Positions 23,618 through 33,954 of a DNA stretch of 64,000 bases are shown here, one piece after another. The position numbers and the translations under genes are program-made. This stretch comes from CAZLFQ01 sp964558975 (lineage in GTDB: Bacteria; Pseudomonadota; Alphaproteobacteria; Rickettsiales; Midichloriaceae), in assembly GCA_964558975.1 (NCBI GenBank), contig CAZLFQ010000002.1, forward strand, positions 248,001-312,000. Reading direction: 5' to 3'. The first letter of the stretch is position 1; each line of letters opens with the position of its first letter. Under the pieces are notes generated by a model that worked only from the letters and a program-made list of their open reading frames with translations, was not told the DNA's origin and did not search any database.

Positions 23618-25454
23618 ATTTTTTTATATATACTTGGAGTGCAACAATGGCGGCGGGGGTCATGCCTTGAATTTTTTTCGCATCAGCAAGATTAGCTGGT
23701 CTTGCTTTTTCTAGCTTAGACCTAACCTCTGTTGAGAGGCTTCCAACTAGAGCATAATTGATATTAGCTGGGATTAGTATTTCATACTCTGAATTGAAAA
23801 TCTTCATATCATCTTTGAGCCTTTCTTCAAGAGGCTTGTATAAAGCTTCAATCCTAATTTTTTCAATTAGTTTTTTTGGATATTGATTAAGATCGGGCTT
23901 TAAGGCGTAAATCACTTCGGTATCGATGGCTGGAAGTGCTAAAAGATCAAAGAGAGATCTAATCCTACCATCTTGAGTGATATTGATGCCCTGCGAAAGT
24001 AACGATGTTGGAGAGAACGACGTTGAGCTCAGGTGGTGTCTAATTTCATCTAATTGACTTGCCATTTTGGTATGGTGACTATAGCGATCTTTTAAAATTA
24101 GACCAACTGACCAAGATTTTTTTGTAAGTCGCTCTTCAGCATTATCGGGTCTTAAATGAATTCGATACTCTGCTCGAGCAGTCATCATTCTGTATGGCTC
24201 AACCGTTCCGTTTGTAATAAGATCGCTAATCAATACCCCGATATAGGAATCAGATCGCGAATGAGTATATTCACTATTCCTTAATGATAAGGCAGCATTT
24301 GCCCCAGCAATCAATCCTTGGCCAGCCGCTTCCTCATATCCTGTTGTTCCATTAATTTGCCCCGCAAGGAAAAGCCCTTTAACTTTTTTTGTTTCAAGTG
24401 TAGACTTGAGTTCGCGTGGGTCAACATAATCGTATTCAATAGCATATCCGTACTTTAAAATTTTGACGTTTTCCAAGCCAACTATAGACCTTATAATTTT
24501 ATCTTGGATTTCTTCGGGAAAGGATGTAGATATGCCGTTAGGGTATATAGTATCGTCGTCAAGGCCTTCAGGTTCCAAAAATACTTGATGCCTATCTTTA
24601 TCCGAAAATCTTTTTACTTTATCTTCTATTGATGGGCAGTACCTAGGTCCTGAGGCTGCAATCTGGCCTGAGTACATTGGTGACTGCGCTATACTATCTA
24701 AAATTATCTCATGAGTCAGAGAGTTGGTGTACGTAGAATAGCAGTTAATTTGTGGTACTGTTATCTGTTGAGTTAGGCTTGAAAAGGGTGTTGCTGGATT
24801 ATCCCCCGGTTGTTCCTCCAAAATTTTCCAGTCTATCGTGTTTTTATCAAGTCTTGCTGGAGTTCCGGTTTTAAGTCTGCTGACATTGAATCCAATTTTT
24901 CTTATAGTTTCAGATAGTTTGATAGAAGGTGATTCGCCAGCCCTGCCCGCTGGTATGGTTTTTTTACCGATGTGTATTAAGCCGCCGAGAAAAGTACCTG
25001 TTGTTATAACTACTGAGCGGCATGAATAGAATTTGCTAGAAGTTAAAACCCCTTTAACTTCTCCGCTCTCTATTTTGAGGTCGGTTACTTCATCTTCTAT
25101 AATCTTCAAGTTGTCATAATTAAAAAGAATATTCTGTACTGCTTTTTTATATAACTTCCGATCTGCTTGCGCTCTTGGTCCCCAGACAGCAGGGCCTTTA
25201 CTTGAGTTTAGAATCTTGAAATGAATACCAGCTTGATCAATCGCTCGTGCCATTATACCGTCCATTGCGTCAATTTCACGAACAATAATTCCTTTTGCCA
25301 CTCCACCTATAGAAGGGTTGCATGACATCTCACCTAAGTTATTAAAAGAGTAGGTTATTAAGCAGGTTTTGGCGCCAATACGCGCAGCAGCTGCTGCAGC
25401 TTCACAGCCTGCATGTCCGCCACCAATTACGATTACATCAAAATCAAAATTCAT
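23610..25454 (-). CDS. mnmG: tRNA uridine-34 carboxymethylaminomethyl modification enzyme MnmG
   Basis: FAD-dependent partner of MnmE that modifies the wobble uridine of several tRNAs (formerly GidA). The dinucleotide-binding start VIVIGGGHAGCEAAAAAARIGA, the family segment CNPSIGGVAKGIIVREIDA, and the C-terminal GMTPAAIVAL are present. ATG 25454 is chosen because it aligns with the family and lies one base after the parS site; a longer frame to 25484 would run into mnmE. About 614 residues. It overlaps rsmG by 8 bases. Confidence 0.95.
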   Translation of the reverse strand: MNFDFDVIVIGGGHAGCEAAAAAARIGAKTCLITYSFNNLGEMSCNPSIGGVAKGIIVREIDAMDGIMARAIDQAGIHFKILNSSKGPAVWGPRAQADRKLYKKAVQNILFNYDNLKIIEDEVTDLKIESGEVKGVLTSSKFYSCRSVVITTGTFLGGLIHIGKKTIPAGRAGESPSIKLSETIRKIGFNVSRLKTGTPARLDKNTIDWKILEEQPGDNPATPFSSLTQQITVPQINCYSTYTNSLTHEIILDSIAQSPMYSGQIAASGPRYCPSIEDKVKRFSDKDRHQVFLEPEGLDDDTIYPNGISTSFPEEIQDKIIRSIVGLENVKILKYGYAIEYDYVDPRELKSTLETKKVKGLFLAGQINGTTGYEEAAGQGLIAGANAALSLRNSEYTHSRSDSYIGVLISDLITNGTVEPYRMMTARAEYRIHLRPDNAEERLTKKSWSVGLILKDRYSHHTKMASQLDEIRHHLSSTSFSPTSLLSQGINITQDGRIRSLFDLLALPAIDTEVIYALKPDLNQYPKKLIEKIRIEALYKPLEERLKDDMKIFNSEYEILIPANINYALVGSLSTEVRSKLEKARPANLADAKKIQGMTPAAIVALQVYIKKYG

Positions 25455-25470
25455 TGTTTCACGTGAAACT
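25455..25470. promoter_or_regulatory. parS: parS site at the mnmE-mnmG junction
   Basis: TGTTTCACGTGAAACT matches parS consensus at 15 of 16 positions. It fills the space between the mnmG start codon (25454) and the last codons of mnmE (stop at 25471-25469), so it also occupies the place of the mnmG ribosome-binding site. Confidence 0.93.
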
Positions 25471-26812
25471 ATTTGCCAATACAAAAAGATGAAAATATTT
25501 CATCTAAAATCTCTTCGACGTCTATTTTACCAGTTATTTTACCAAGTTCAACAGCGGCTTGTCTAATATACTCCGCTGATATGTCTAATGGTTGCATTAT
25601 ATCAAAGTTTTCGATATTTGAAAGGCACTTTCTCAAGTTCTCCCTGTATCTATGGTGTGTAAGTAATGGTTCAGAAGAAACAGCATAGTTTACTCGGATT
25701 GCTGACGATAAAAGATCTAAGAAAGCAGAAACCGATTCCCCTGTTTTGGTAGATAATTCAGTTATTTGCGCTTTAAAACCAAGAGGGCTTACCTTGTTCT
25801 TATCTATAGCCCCAACAAGATCGATTTTATTAAAGACAACAAAGGTAGGTTTCTCAGGAGATACTAAAGTTTCAATTTCATTTGAAATACTAGGGTTGCT
25901 TGCATCTAGAACCACTAACTGAATATCAGACTTTTCTAATGTTTTTACAGCTCGTGAAACCCCTTCCTTTTCAATAATGTCTTGTGTATCTCTAATTCCT
26001 GCAGTGTCGTAAAGAGTTACAGGATATCCTGCTAGTTCAACTCTTACGCTTATAACATCTCTAGTAGTGCCAGCTATATCTGAAACGATAGCTACCTCAC
26101 TCTTGGCCAAAACATTTAGCAATGAAGATTTGCCTACATTTGGTTCCCCAACAATTGCAATATTAAGTCCTCTTCGCAAAATTTCACCTTTGCTATTATC
26201 AGCTAGATGCTGTCTTATTGTTGCTGCCAAACTATCAAGCTCAACTTTAATTGAGTTTACTAGATCTTCAGGAATGTCATCGTCAGGAAAATCAATTAAA
26301 GCTTCAAGCTTAGACAAATGCGAGACTAACTGAGTTCTCCACTTTGAATACAGATTTCCTAAGTCACCATCAAGCTGTCTTAATGCGATTTTCTTTTGCA
26401 ATCTTGTTTCTGAATCAATTAAGTCAGCAAGTCCCTCTGCTTGTGTTAGGTCAAGCTTGGAGTTAAGGAACGCTCTTTTTGCAAATTCACCTGGCTCCGC
26501 CATACGCAAAAAGTCTATTTTTCCAAGAGTTTCTAGAATATGGTCTATACTAGCAAGGCTTCCATGAAACTGAATTTCAATCACATCCTCACCTGTAAAG
26601 CTATGAGGACTCTTAAAGTAAAGAAGTAAAGCTTGATCTATAATTTCATGATCAAAGGGATCTATTAGTTTTACAAGTGTAGTATGTCGGGGCTGTTTGA
26701 TTTCTGCACCCAAGAGTTTTAGTGCGTCAAGACACTTAGGTCCAGACAGACGGACAACAGCAATACCAGATTTGCCAGCAAGTGTTGAAAGAGCAAAGAT
26801 AGTATCTGTCAT
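25469..26812 (-). CDS. mnmE: tRNA modification GTPase MnmE
   Basis: GTPase that works with MnmG on the wobble uridine of tRNA. The N-terminal folate-binding domain (TIFALSTLAGKSGIAVVRLSG), Walker A GEPNVGKSS (222-230), switch DIAGTTRD and the DTAGIRDT motif are present, and the protein ends in the conserved FCIGK with the functional C-terminal Cys. 447 residues. It abuts slt (one base apart) upstream and mnmG downstream. Confidence 0.96.
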   Translation of the reverse strand: MTDTIFALSTLAGKSGIAVVRLSGPKCLDALKLLGAEIKQPRHTTLVKLIDPFDHEIIDQALLLYFKSPHSFTGEDVIEIQFHGSLASIDHILETLGKIDFLRMAEPGEFAKRAFLNSKLDLTQAEGLADLIDSETRLQKKIALRQLDGDLGNLYSKWRTQLVSHLSKLEALIDFPDDDIPEDLVNSIKVELDSLAATIRQHLADNSKGEILRRGLNIAIVGEPNVGKSSLLNVLAKSEVAIVSDIAGTTRDVISVRVELAGYPVTLYDTAGIRDTQDIIEKEGVSRAVKTLEKSDIQLVVLDASNPSISNEIETLVSPEKPTFVVFNKIDLVGAIDKNKVSPLGFKAQITELSTKTGESVSAFLDLLSSAIRVNYAVSSEPLLTHHRYRENLRKCLSNIENFDIMQPLDISAEYIRQAAVELGKITGKIDVEEILDEIFSSFCIGK

Positions 26813-29011
26813 CTATTTCTCTAAATAACTTATCATTGCATTAGGTGCATGATTATCATCCAAAATACTGTCGTAGACAACATAGTTCTCTAACACCTTC
26901 TTTACATAATTACGAGTTTCGTTGAAAGGAATAAGTTCTATCCAGTCAATCATGGCGTATGCGTCATGAGAGTTCCTAGGGTCACCATTTCTAACTAGCC
27001 ACTTATTGACGTTTCCTGGACCTGCATTGTAAGCAGCGATTGCCAATGGTAGGTTTTCATACTGGTTATAAAGCTGATCAAAGTAAGCAACTCCTGTTCT
27101 AACATTTGATGCGGGATCAGTGGGTTTTGGAATACCAATCATCTTTGCGATGCGTGAAGCTGTGGCAGGCATTAGCTGCATCAGACCATGTGCTCCTGCA
27201 GGACTAAGAGCATTTGGATCAAACATGCTTTCTTGTCTTATAAGGCCAAGGTAGAGTCCTTTAGGCAGTGCATTGTCAGAAAGTTCAATATGTTTAGGAT
27301 AACCTTCTCTAATTAAAGGCGCTCCTTTATTAGATGTTGATTTTGCAATCTCAACAGCAAATGGATAGTACTTTCTATTTGTAAAGTATAGAGCAGAAAT
27401 TTCTAAATCATTTCTATCTAGATCAAAGTCAGCAAGTGTTGCTACTAAGCTGTTAGCAAGTAATTTAATATCAGACTTATGCAGTAAGTAGGCAAAATAG
27501 GTCAATTTCTTGGCCAACTCTTTGTGTTCGTAGTTGTTAGGCTTTTTAGACTCAGCAGCTAAGTTTTCAAAATAGTCGTGCTTAGTTGAGCCATGAAGAG
27601 CCGCTATGGCAAGATGCCCGTAGAAAGTGCCTTTGTAATTTGATGCAGATTGATACCACTCATTTGATCTGGTAGTATCACCAAGTGCTTCAAAAGACCT
27701 AGCAAGCCAGTATGCACCTTTAGATTTAGAACTAGAAAGTTTTGTGTTGTTGTAAAGCGTATCAAATCTTTTTATAGCTTGCTCAGGATTATTCAGGAAT
27801 CTGAGAGATATCCATCCACCCAGCCACTCTGCTTCAGCTAGGTCTGGGCCATAGTCCAGATTGTGATCAGCAGTTAAAATATAAGCTTCCTGATATTGCC
27901 CATCTCTTAAAGCATTTCTAATTGCTATATTTTTAAGTTTCCACCATTTTTCGAAACCAGCTTTTGGTTTTATATGAACTAGTTTGTTGAGGGCAGCTGT
28001 ATCTTTATCATGCTCCAGTAGATTGCTAATCAAGATATATTGAATGTAGTCATCCTTGGTAGATTTTTCATCGATGTTTTTTAAGGTTCTATCTAGGCTA
28101 AATTTGCTTTTTGCAACATCCAAGCGAATACGTGGTAGCTTCTTATACTGTGTTGGTAAAATTCCTAACAATTGCTCTGCGTACGTATAAGATTTATTCC
28201 AAGTGAGGAACTCAATTTTACTTAAAAGATCTTCAATTGTTAAATGATCCTTATACTTCTTTAAAAAATACTCTTCAGTATTAAGGTCAAATTCAGTGCT
28301 CTTCCATAGGTCACGTAAATTCTTTTTTGTGTTTTGATCATTTAAAGATGCTGCTCCCAAAGTAAGAGATGCATGCAGTAGGGAAAACTTGCCACTATTT
28401 GTTTGTGGTTCTCTTACTTTAAACCACTCTAAAACTGACCCTGGAGTATTATCATATGATATAGATTTCTCAATTTTAGTAGTGAATGGTTCGGGAGATA
28501 GCCACTTATTTTCATGAAAAAAATCAGCAATTTCCTTAATTGGTAAGGCCTGAGGATTATAATAAATTTTTAAAACTTGAATAATCGAATTGGCGTATTT
28601 TGGGTCCTTACATTTTTCTGCAATCTCACTTGCTTCAAACCATTGTTGATTGCTAGCAAGTTTTATAATTTGAAGTAGCTCGGGTTCGTCCTGCATATTA
28701 CTTATATATTTTGCTGGCTGTACGCCTGTACTATTTTTAACAATCGGAGTAACTTTCTGTTGAGCTTGTTTTTCTTGATCTTTGAGCTTGCCAAGAGTTT
28801 GTGCAGGAGTTGTACCCTTTTTGCTTTTAAGGGAGGCAGCTTGCTTATTAATTTGAGATGTACTTGGCTTCTTTTTAACCTTAGTAATTGTTGGTTTTTT
28901 TTGTTTAAAACTTGTTTTTGAAGAAGGTTTAGCCTGAGCAGCATCCTTTGCACTCAAGTTATGGGGTGTTAAAGAAAGCATGACTATTATTGCTAATAAT
29001 CTAAAATACAT
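26813..29011 (-). CDS. slt: Soluble lytic murein transglycosylase (Slt70-like)
   Basis: Periplasmic enzyme cleaving peptidoglycan to 1,6-anhydro-muropeptides. ATG 29011 gives a signal peptide (MYFRLLAIIVMLSLTPHNLSA); a TTG nine bases upstream is less likely. A Lys/Ser/Thr-rich low-complexity linker (about 25-95) is followed by a superhelical TPR-like region and the C-terminal SLT domain with catalytic Glu around residue 594 in GLIRQESMFDPNALSPAGAHG, then GLMQLMPATA and AAYNAGPGNV. The Lys-rich linker is longer than in the E. coli enzyme. It ends one base before mnmE starts. Confidence 0.92.
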   Translation of the reverse strand: MYFRLLAIIVMLSLTPHNLSAKDAAQAKPSSKTSFKQKKPTITKVKKKPSTSQINKQAASLKSKKGTTPAQTLGKLKDQEKQAQQKVTPIVKNSTGVQPAKYISNMQDEPELLQIIKLASNQQWFEASEIAEKCKDPKYANSIIQVLKIYYNPQALPIKEIADFFHENKWLSPEPFTTKIEKSISYDNTPGSVLEWFKVREPQTNSGKFSLLHASLTLGAASLNDQNTKKNLRDLWKSTEFDLNTEEYFLKKYKDHLTIEDLLSKIEFLTWNKSYTYAEQLLGILPTQYKKLPRIRLDVAKSKFSLDRTLKNIDEKSTKDDYIQYILISNLLEHDKDTAALNKLVHIKPKAGFEKWWKLKNIAIRNALRDGQYQEAYILTADHNLDYGPDLAEAEWLGGWISLRFLNNPEQAIKRFDTLYNNTKLSSSKSKGAYWLARSFEALGDTTRSNEWYQSASNYKGTFYGHLAIAALHGSTKHDYFENLAAESKKPNNYEHKELAKKLTYFAYLLHKSDIKLLANSLVATLADFDLDRNDLEISALYFTNRKYYPFAVEIAKSTSNKGAPLIREGYPKHIELSDNALPKGLYLGLIRQESMFDPNALSPAGAHGLMQLMPATASRIAKMIGIPKPTDPASNVRTGVAYFDQLYNQYENLPLAIAAYNAGPGNVNKWLVRNGDPRNSHDAYAMIDWIELIPFNETRNYVKKVLENYVVYDSILDDNHAPNAMISYLEK

Positions 29012-29143
29012 GAGTGACAAAAGGATTATTTATACTCTTACCATAGCACATGGCAGTTATTCTAAAAAGATATTTTCTGCAAGAGCATCACAATTGCTAG
29101 AATACCCGCGCCTTATCAACCCATAACCTGTAATCATAGACTT

Positions 29144-30334
29144 TTATACTCTTAGGCAGACGCGATTTACTATGATCATAAAGCAACTCAGACCTAGAAA
29201 ATAAAGCGGCATTGGTAGCAAAGTTCCATTATGAAGTAATCCCATAAGGAAAGTAAAAATAGAAATTAGGCAATAATAGAAAAAGCCAAAAAGACTGGAA
29301 GCGACACCAATAGCATGCTTATAATCTTTGAGGGCTAATGCTAGTGCGTTGCTTGTTGCCATGCATAAACCCAAAGAGATGGACATCTGGCATCCAATTG
29401 TCAACAGGACCATTGTTTGAGTTGGCAATAGATACAAACCATGATTAATCAAAGCCATTAAACTAAATATAACAGCACCAAGAGATATTATGTATAATCC
29501 GTAAGTCATAATTTCTTTTGATGATCTATAGGCATGTAATTTACGGGATATTATTCCGCCTACCATAGTTGCACATGCAATGCCAATAAAACTACTTCCA
29601 TATAGACTGTTCGATAAGTTTAAGCCATTTATTAAGTAAAAAGAACCTTCCGCAAAATAGCTAAAAAGTATCCCGTTGCAGCCTGCCACAATTAAGCCAA
29701 AACCGATTACATTTTTATCTCTTGATAGACTGTGTGCTATATTGAAGATAGAGATCTGGTTAAGACCAATATTCAGGTGGGTTTCTGGCAATTTAGCAAT
29801 GATAAGTGCTGTTAGAATCAAAGCAAATATGATCAAAAAGATAAATATATTTGCCCAGCCAAAACATTCTGCAATAATGCCGCCGCATATAGGACCTATA
29901 GTTGGAAATAAAGCAAGAGCACTGCCAATTGAGGAGTATACTTTTCCAAGCGCAGGCCCGTGAAATGCATCTCTACATATTGCTTGCCCGAGAACACTAC
30001 CAATGCTGCCACCAAACGCTTGTATAAACCTGCTGATCAGTAGCATTTCAATTGAATTGGATAAGTAGCAGCCTATGCATCCAATAATGAAGATCTGTAG
30101 ACCGGCAATTATGCAAAGTTTGCGACCAAAAATATCAGAAATTCTTCCCCAAAAAAGAGTACCAATGGCAAAGCCAAAAAGATAGATACTCAAGGTATAC
30201 TCGACTAAAGCCTCTGAAGTTTTTAGGCTAATAGCAATATCTGGAAGAGATGGTGTGTAAACGGTTTCAGAAAGTTGTGGTAAGCCCACAATAAGAACAA
30301 TAAGCCAGATTGCTGGCAACGTGATGTTATTCAT
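29144..30334 (-). CDS. MFS transporter, Bcr/CflA drug-exporter type (second copy)
   Basis: 396-residue inner-membrane exporter with about twelve hydrophobic segments. It starts with SETVYTPSLPDIA, the Bcr/CflA pattern, and has loop motif A WGRISDIFGRKLCI. QAFGGSIGSVLGQAICRD is also typical. Paralogous to the exporter at 18313-19506 but clearly diverged. It stands alone, with 193 AT-rich bases before its start in which I see no other element. Confidence 0.88.
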   Translation of the reverse strand: MNNITLPAIWLIVLIVGLPQLSETVYTPSLPDIAISLKTSEALVEYTLSIYLFGFAIGTLFWGRISDIFGRKLCIIAGLQIFIIGCIGCYLSNSIEMLLISRFIQAFGGSIGSVLGQAICRDAFHGPALGKVYSSIGSALALFPTIGPICGGIIAECFGWANIFIFLIIFALILTALIIAKLPETHLNIGLNQISIFNIAHSLSRDKNVIGFGLIVAGCNGILFSYFAEGSFYLINGLNLSNSLYGSSFIGIACATMVGGIISRKLHAYRSSKEIMTYGLYIISLGAVIFSLMALINHGLYLLPTQTMVLLTIGCQMSISLGLCMATSNALALALKDYKHAIGVASSLFGFFYYCLISIFTFLMGLLHNGTLLPMPLYFLGLSCFMIIVNRVCLRV

Positions 30335-30527
30335 AAAAAACTCGACATTTAAATTTAAAAATTAAGCAAAAGAAAACGCTCTCAGGTTTGAGAGTTGAGA
30401 TAAGAAACTTAATCTTTTAATTTAAGCAATGACGACTTTTTTCATTGAAAGTATTCTCAGGAATTAAAACTACGATACTAGTTTACAAATAAACTGTTTT
30501 ATAGTCAAAGTAAAAGGTGTCTTTGTG

Positions 30528-33500
30528 TCATGGGGCTATTGTTTTCACGATGGCTTCAAGCTTCTGAATTAACTTTTCTGGTTCAGAAGTGTTTGTAGAG
30601 TAGAAGATTTTTTGATCTCCCCTCAGTTTCAGTGCAATTGGGTTTTTATTAATTAGTTCAATGACTTTTTCAGGAGAGTTTGGCTCGTTATTACGGAAAG
30701 AAATTAATACTCCTTTCTCACCCAAATCTATCTTTTCAATATTAGCACTTTTTGCGAGGTGCTTTAGTTGCACAACTTTGAATAGTTGTAGAGTTTCTAG
30801 CGGAATTTGTCCGTAGCGGTCAATCATGTCGGTTGCAAAAATATCTAATTCGTCTGGGGTCTTGATATTCGCAATTTGCCTGTATAAATTCAGTCTTAAG
30901 CTACTATCAGAAATATAAGACTCAGGTATTTGTACAGATATCCCTAAGTTAATTGCAGGACTCCAGTCAGAATCAGTTACTTTTCCACCTATATCATCAG
31001 ATTTGATATCTTCTATAGCTTCTTGAAGCATTGCTTGATAAAGCTCAACTCCAACCTCTTTTACATGCCCAGATTGCTCTTCGCCAACTAAGTTTCCATA
31101 ACCGCGAATATCCATGTCATGGCTTGCTATAGAAAAACCAGCTCCTAATGTTTCAAAGGAAGAGATAACAGAAAGCCTTTTCTCTGCCGTATCAGATAGT
31201 CTTTTACTAGGTGGCAAAGTTAGATATGCATAAGCTTGAACATTGCTACGCCCTACTCTACCTCTTATCTGGTATAGTTGTGCTAGGCCATACATATCAG
31301 CTCTATCTACAATTATCGTGTTGGCTTGAGGTACATCTAAGCCTGATTCAATGATATTGGTGCTTACTAATACATCGTATTTTCCATCATAAAAATCATT
31401 CATAATCTTATCCAAGCTTTCGGCGGTCATTTGGCCATGAGCTTTTACAGCTTTAATCTCAGGAACTAGGGATTTCAATGTATCTAATATGCCATCTAGG
31501 TAAGAAACTCTTGGAGTTATATAGAATGTTCTGCCACCCCTATAATGCTCCCTAAGAATTGCCTCTCGCAAAGTTACGCTATCATAAGGAAGGACGAAAG
31601 TCTTAATGGGTAATCTGTCTACAGGTGGGGTTGCGATAACACTCAGGTCTTTAATTCCAAAGAGCGACATCTGTAATGTCCTTGGAATTGGCGTTGCTGA
31701 AAGAGTGATAATATGGCACGTGCTTTTAAGTTCTTTTAATCTTTCTTTTTGTCCTACGCCGAAGTGTTGTTCTTCGTCGATTATTAAAAGCCCTAGATTT
31801 GCAAACCTGATGTCTTTTGCAAGCAGCATATGAGTGCCAACAACCACATCTACTTTGCCATCAGCAATATCTGTTTTAATGCTTTTAACCTGCTTCTTAT
31901 CAGTGAACTTGGAAAGTTGCGCTATTCTAAATGGCAGTCCTGCAAATCTCTGAGATAGGGTCTTGAAGTGTTGCCTAGCCAGCAAAGTTGTTGGCACAAG
32001 AATGGCAATTTGGGTTGGGTGGTCGGATGCTAAAATCTGACAAACCGCTCTTAATGCTACTTCCGTTTTACCAAATCCAACATCGCCACAAATAAGTCTA
32101 TCAACAGGCCTATCCTTTTGGAAATCTGAAGCGATATCATCTATAGCTTTCATCTGATCAGGAGTCTCAACATAAGGGAAGGATTCGCAGAACTTAGTGT
32201 ATATCTCATCATTTACAGTGATGATTGGAGTTTTAATTAAATTTCTTTCGGCTGCAATTTTTAAAAGTTTCTCAGCGGCAATTTTGATGCGTTTTTTAAG
32301 TTTAGCTTTGCGTGTTTGCCAACCAAGACTGCCCAGTTTATCTAGTGGAGCATGTTCAGAACCATATCTGCTGATGAGTTCAAGGTTTTCTACAGGTAAA
32401 TAGTATTTTGCATCTTCATCATATAGAATTTTAACAAAGTCGTGTACACTGTTACCAACTTTGATTTGTTCAAGTTTTTCAAATTTACCAATTCCATGTT
32501 CTTTGTGTACAACCAAATCTCCAGCGTACAAATTAGATAATGCTGAGATAAGCTGTGTTGGGGGTGTTTTAGAAGCGCTAGATGCCCGTCTGGATAGTCG
32601 TTGTCCGAGAATGTCTTGTTCACTGAAAATAGTGAATTCTGATGTTCTAAATCCATGTTCCATAGGTGCAATAAATAAACCTACAGAATGTTTAAGTGCA
32701 TCATGTTTGGTCCAAGATTCAACCTTGTAACTTTGCAAGTCATGATCATTTAGAATATTTGTTAGACGTTCCATAGATGCTTTAGTAAAACAAGCTATAA
32801 GCACCTGTTGGCTTTTTACTAAATCTTGTAAAAGCGAGAAGGTTGATACTTCCTGAGTTTTTGCTACTTGGTACAAGTAATCAACACCCTGCACTACTGA
32901 TTTGTCGTAATTGAAGGAAGTATAAGTGGTAGTGTTATTTTTACTTAGGAAATCTTCAATTTCAGATTTTGTTAGATACAAAGTTTCAGGCTCGACAATG
33001 TTGTATATGCCATCGTTTTTTGTGAATTTAGGATTTGACCTTAATTCGTATTGAGATTCTATAAAATTATAGTTTTCTTTTAATGAAGAATCATAATCAT
33101 ATGGCAATATGATTTTTACATTGTTCTCTAAGTAATCAAATATAGTGCAGCACTTTTCATAGAATAATCCTAGGTAATGCTCCATTCCAATGAACTTTCT
33201 GCCAGACATTATGCTTTCGTATATCAGGTCTTGATTTACACCAAATAGGTTCTGATATTTTTCCTTGAAAAAGTGCTTGGATTCTTCAGATATAATAACT
33301 TCACTAGATGGTAAAAGGTGTAAGGAATCTTTTTTAGTTATGCTTTTTTGTGTATCAGTATCATAAGTTCTTATTGACTCTAAAGTATTGCCAAAGAAGT
33401 CTAGTCTATAGCCAACTTTATTATCAGAGCTGACAATATCAATGATGCTACCTCTGGCGGCGAACTCACCGGAATCGATGGCATTAATCGATCTTGTGTA

Positions 33501-33893
33501 GCCGTGTGATGCAAGGAACTCTAATACATGACTGGGGTTTAATTCTTGTTTTGTTTTTATGTACAGGAAGGAATCTGATACCACATCTTTTGGTGGAAGA
33601 TACTGTATTAGCCCCATTGGAGTGGTTAATATAATAGTGCTGCTGTTTGATACTAAAAGACTTGTTAAGCACTTTAGTCGATGTTGGCTTATAGTTGGGC
33701 TAGGTGAGATGCGGTCATATGGCAAGCAATCCCATTCGGGAAATGTTAAAACCTTGGTTTCGGGGGAGAAGAAGGAAAGCAGTTGTTCTATTCGATTGAT
33801 TTCTTCATTATCTCTACAAATAAATAAAGTGCTCCCTTGGTTTATTTTGGGGAGTAATAGCCCTTCTGTGCCGCTGTGTATACTTAGTGTCAT
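30528..33893 (-). CDS. mfd: Transcription-repair coupling factor Mfd
   Basis: ATP-dependent translocase that removes stalled RNA polymerase and recruits nucleotide excision repair. The UvrB-like N-terminal module, the RNA-polymerase-interaction domain (LYAGDLVVHKEHGIGKFEKL), Walker A GDVGFGKTEVALRA near residue 605, the DEEQHFG box and the ESGLDVPQANTIIVDRADM helicase motif are in the usual order. 1121 residues, normal length. Apparently a single-gene unit. Confidence 0.96.
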   Translation of the reverse strand: MTLSIHSGTEGLLLPKINQGSTLFICRDNEEINRIEQLLSFFSPETKVLTFPEWDCLPYDRISPSPTISQHRLKCLTSLLVSNSSTIILTTPMGLIQYLPPKDVVSDSFLYIKTKQELNPSHVLEFLASHGYTRSINAIDSGEFAARGSIIDIVSSDNKVGYRLDFFGNTLESIRTYDTDTQKSITKKDSLHLLPSSEVIISEESKHFFKEKYQNLFGVNQDLIYESIMSGRKFIGMEHYLGLFYEKCCTIFDYLENNVKIILPYDYDSSLKENYNFIESQYELRSNPKFTKNDGIYNIVEPETLYLTKSEIEDFLSKNNTTTYTSFNYDKSVVQGVDYLYQVAKTQEVSTFSLLQDLVKSQQVLIACFTKASMERLTNILNDHDLQSYKVESWTKHDALKHSVGLFIAPMEHGFRTSEFTIFSEQDILGQRLSRRASSASKTPPTQLISALSNLYAGDLVVHKEHGIGKFEKLEQIKVGNSVHDFVKILYDEDAKYYLPVENLELISRYGSEHAPLDKLGSLGWQTRKAKLKKRIKIAAEKLLKIAAERNLIKTPIITVNDEIYTKFCESFPYVETPDQMKAIDDIASDFQKDRPVDRLICGDVGFGKTEVALRAVCQILASDHPTQIAILVPTTLLARQHFKTLSQRFAGLPFRIAQLSKFTDKKQVKSIKTDIADGKVDVVVGTHMLLAKDIRFANLGLLIIDEEQHFGVGQKERLKELKSTCHIITLSATPIPRTLQMSLFGIKDLSVIATPPVDRLPIKTFVLPYDSVTLREAILREHYRGGRTFYITPRVSYLDGILDTLKSLVPEIKAVKAHGQMTAESLDKIMNDFYDGKYDVLVSTNIIESGLDVPQANTIIVDRADMYGLAQLYQIRGRVGRSNVQAYAYLTLPPSKRLSDTAEKRLSVISSFETLGAGFSIASHDMDIRGYGNLVGEEQSGHVKEVGVELYQAMLQEAIEDIKSDDIGGKVTDSDWSPAINLGISVQIPESYISDSSLRLNLYRQIANIKTPDELDIFATDMIDRYGQIPLETLQLFKVVQLKHLAKSANIEKIDLGEKGVLISFRNNEPNSPEKVIELINKNPIALKLRGDQKIFYSTNTSEPEKLIQKLEAIVKTIAP

Positions 33894-33954
33894 ACAAACT
33901 CTGTGAAGTTTGTGGAGTATAGCAGAAGCTTAAATCGAAATCCAGTACATAAGC

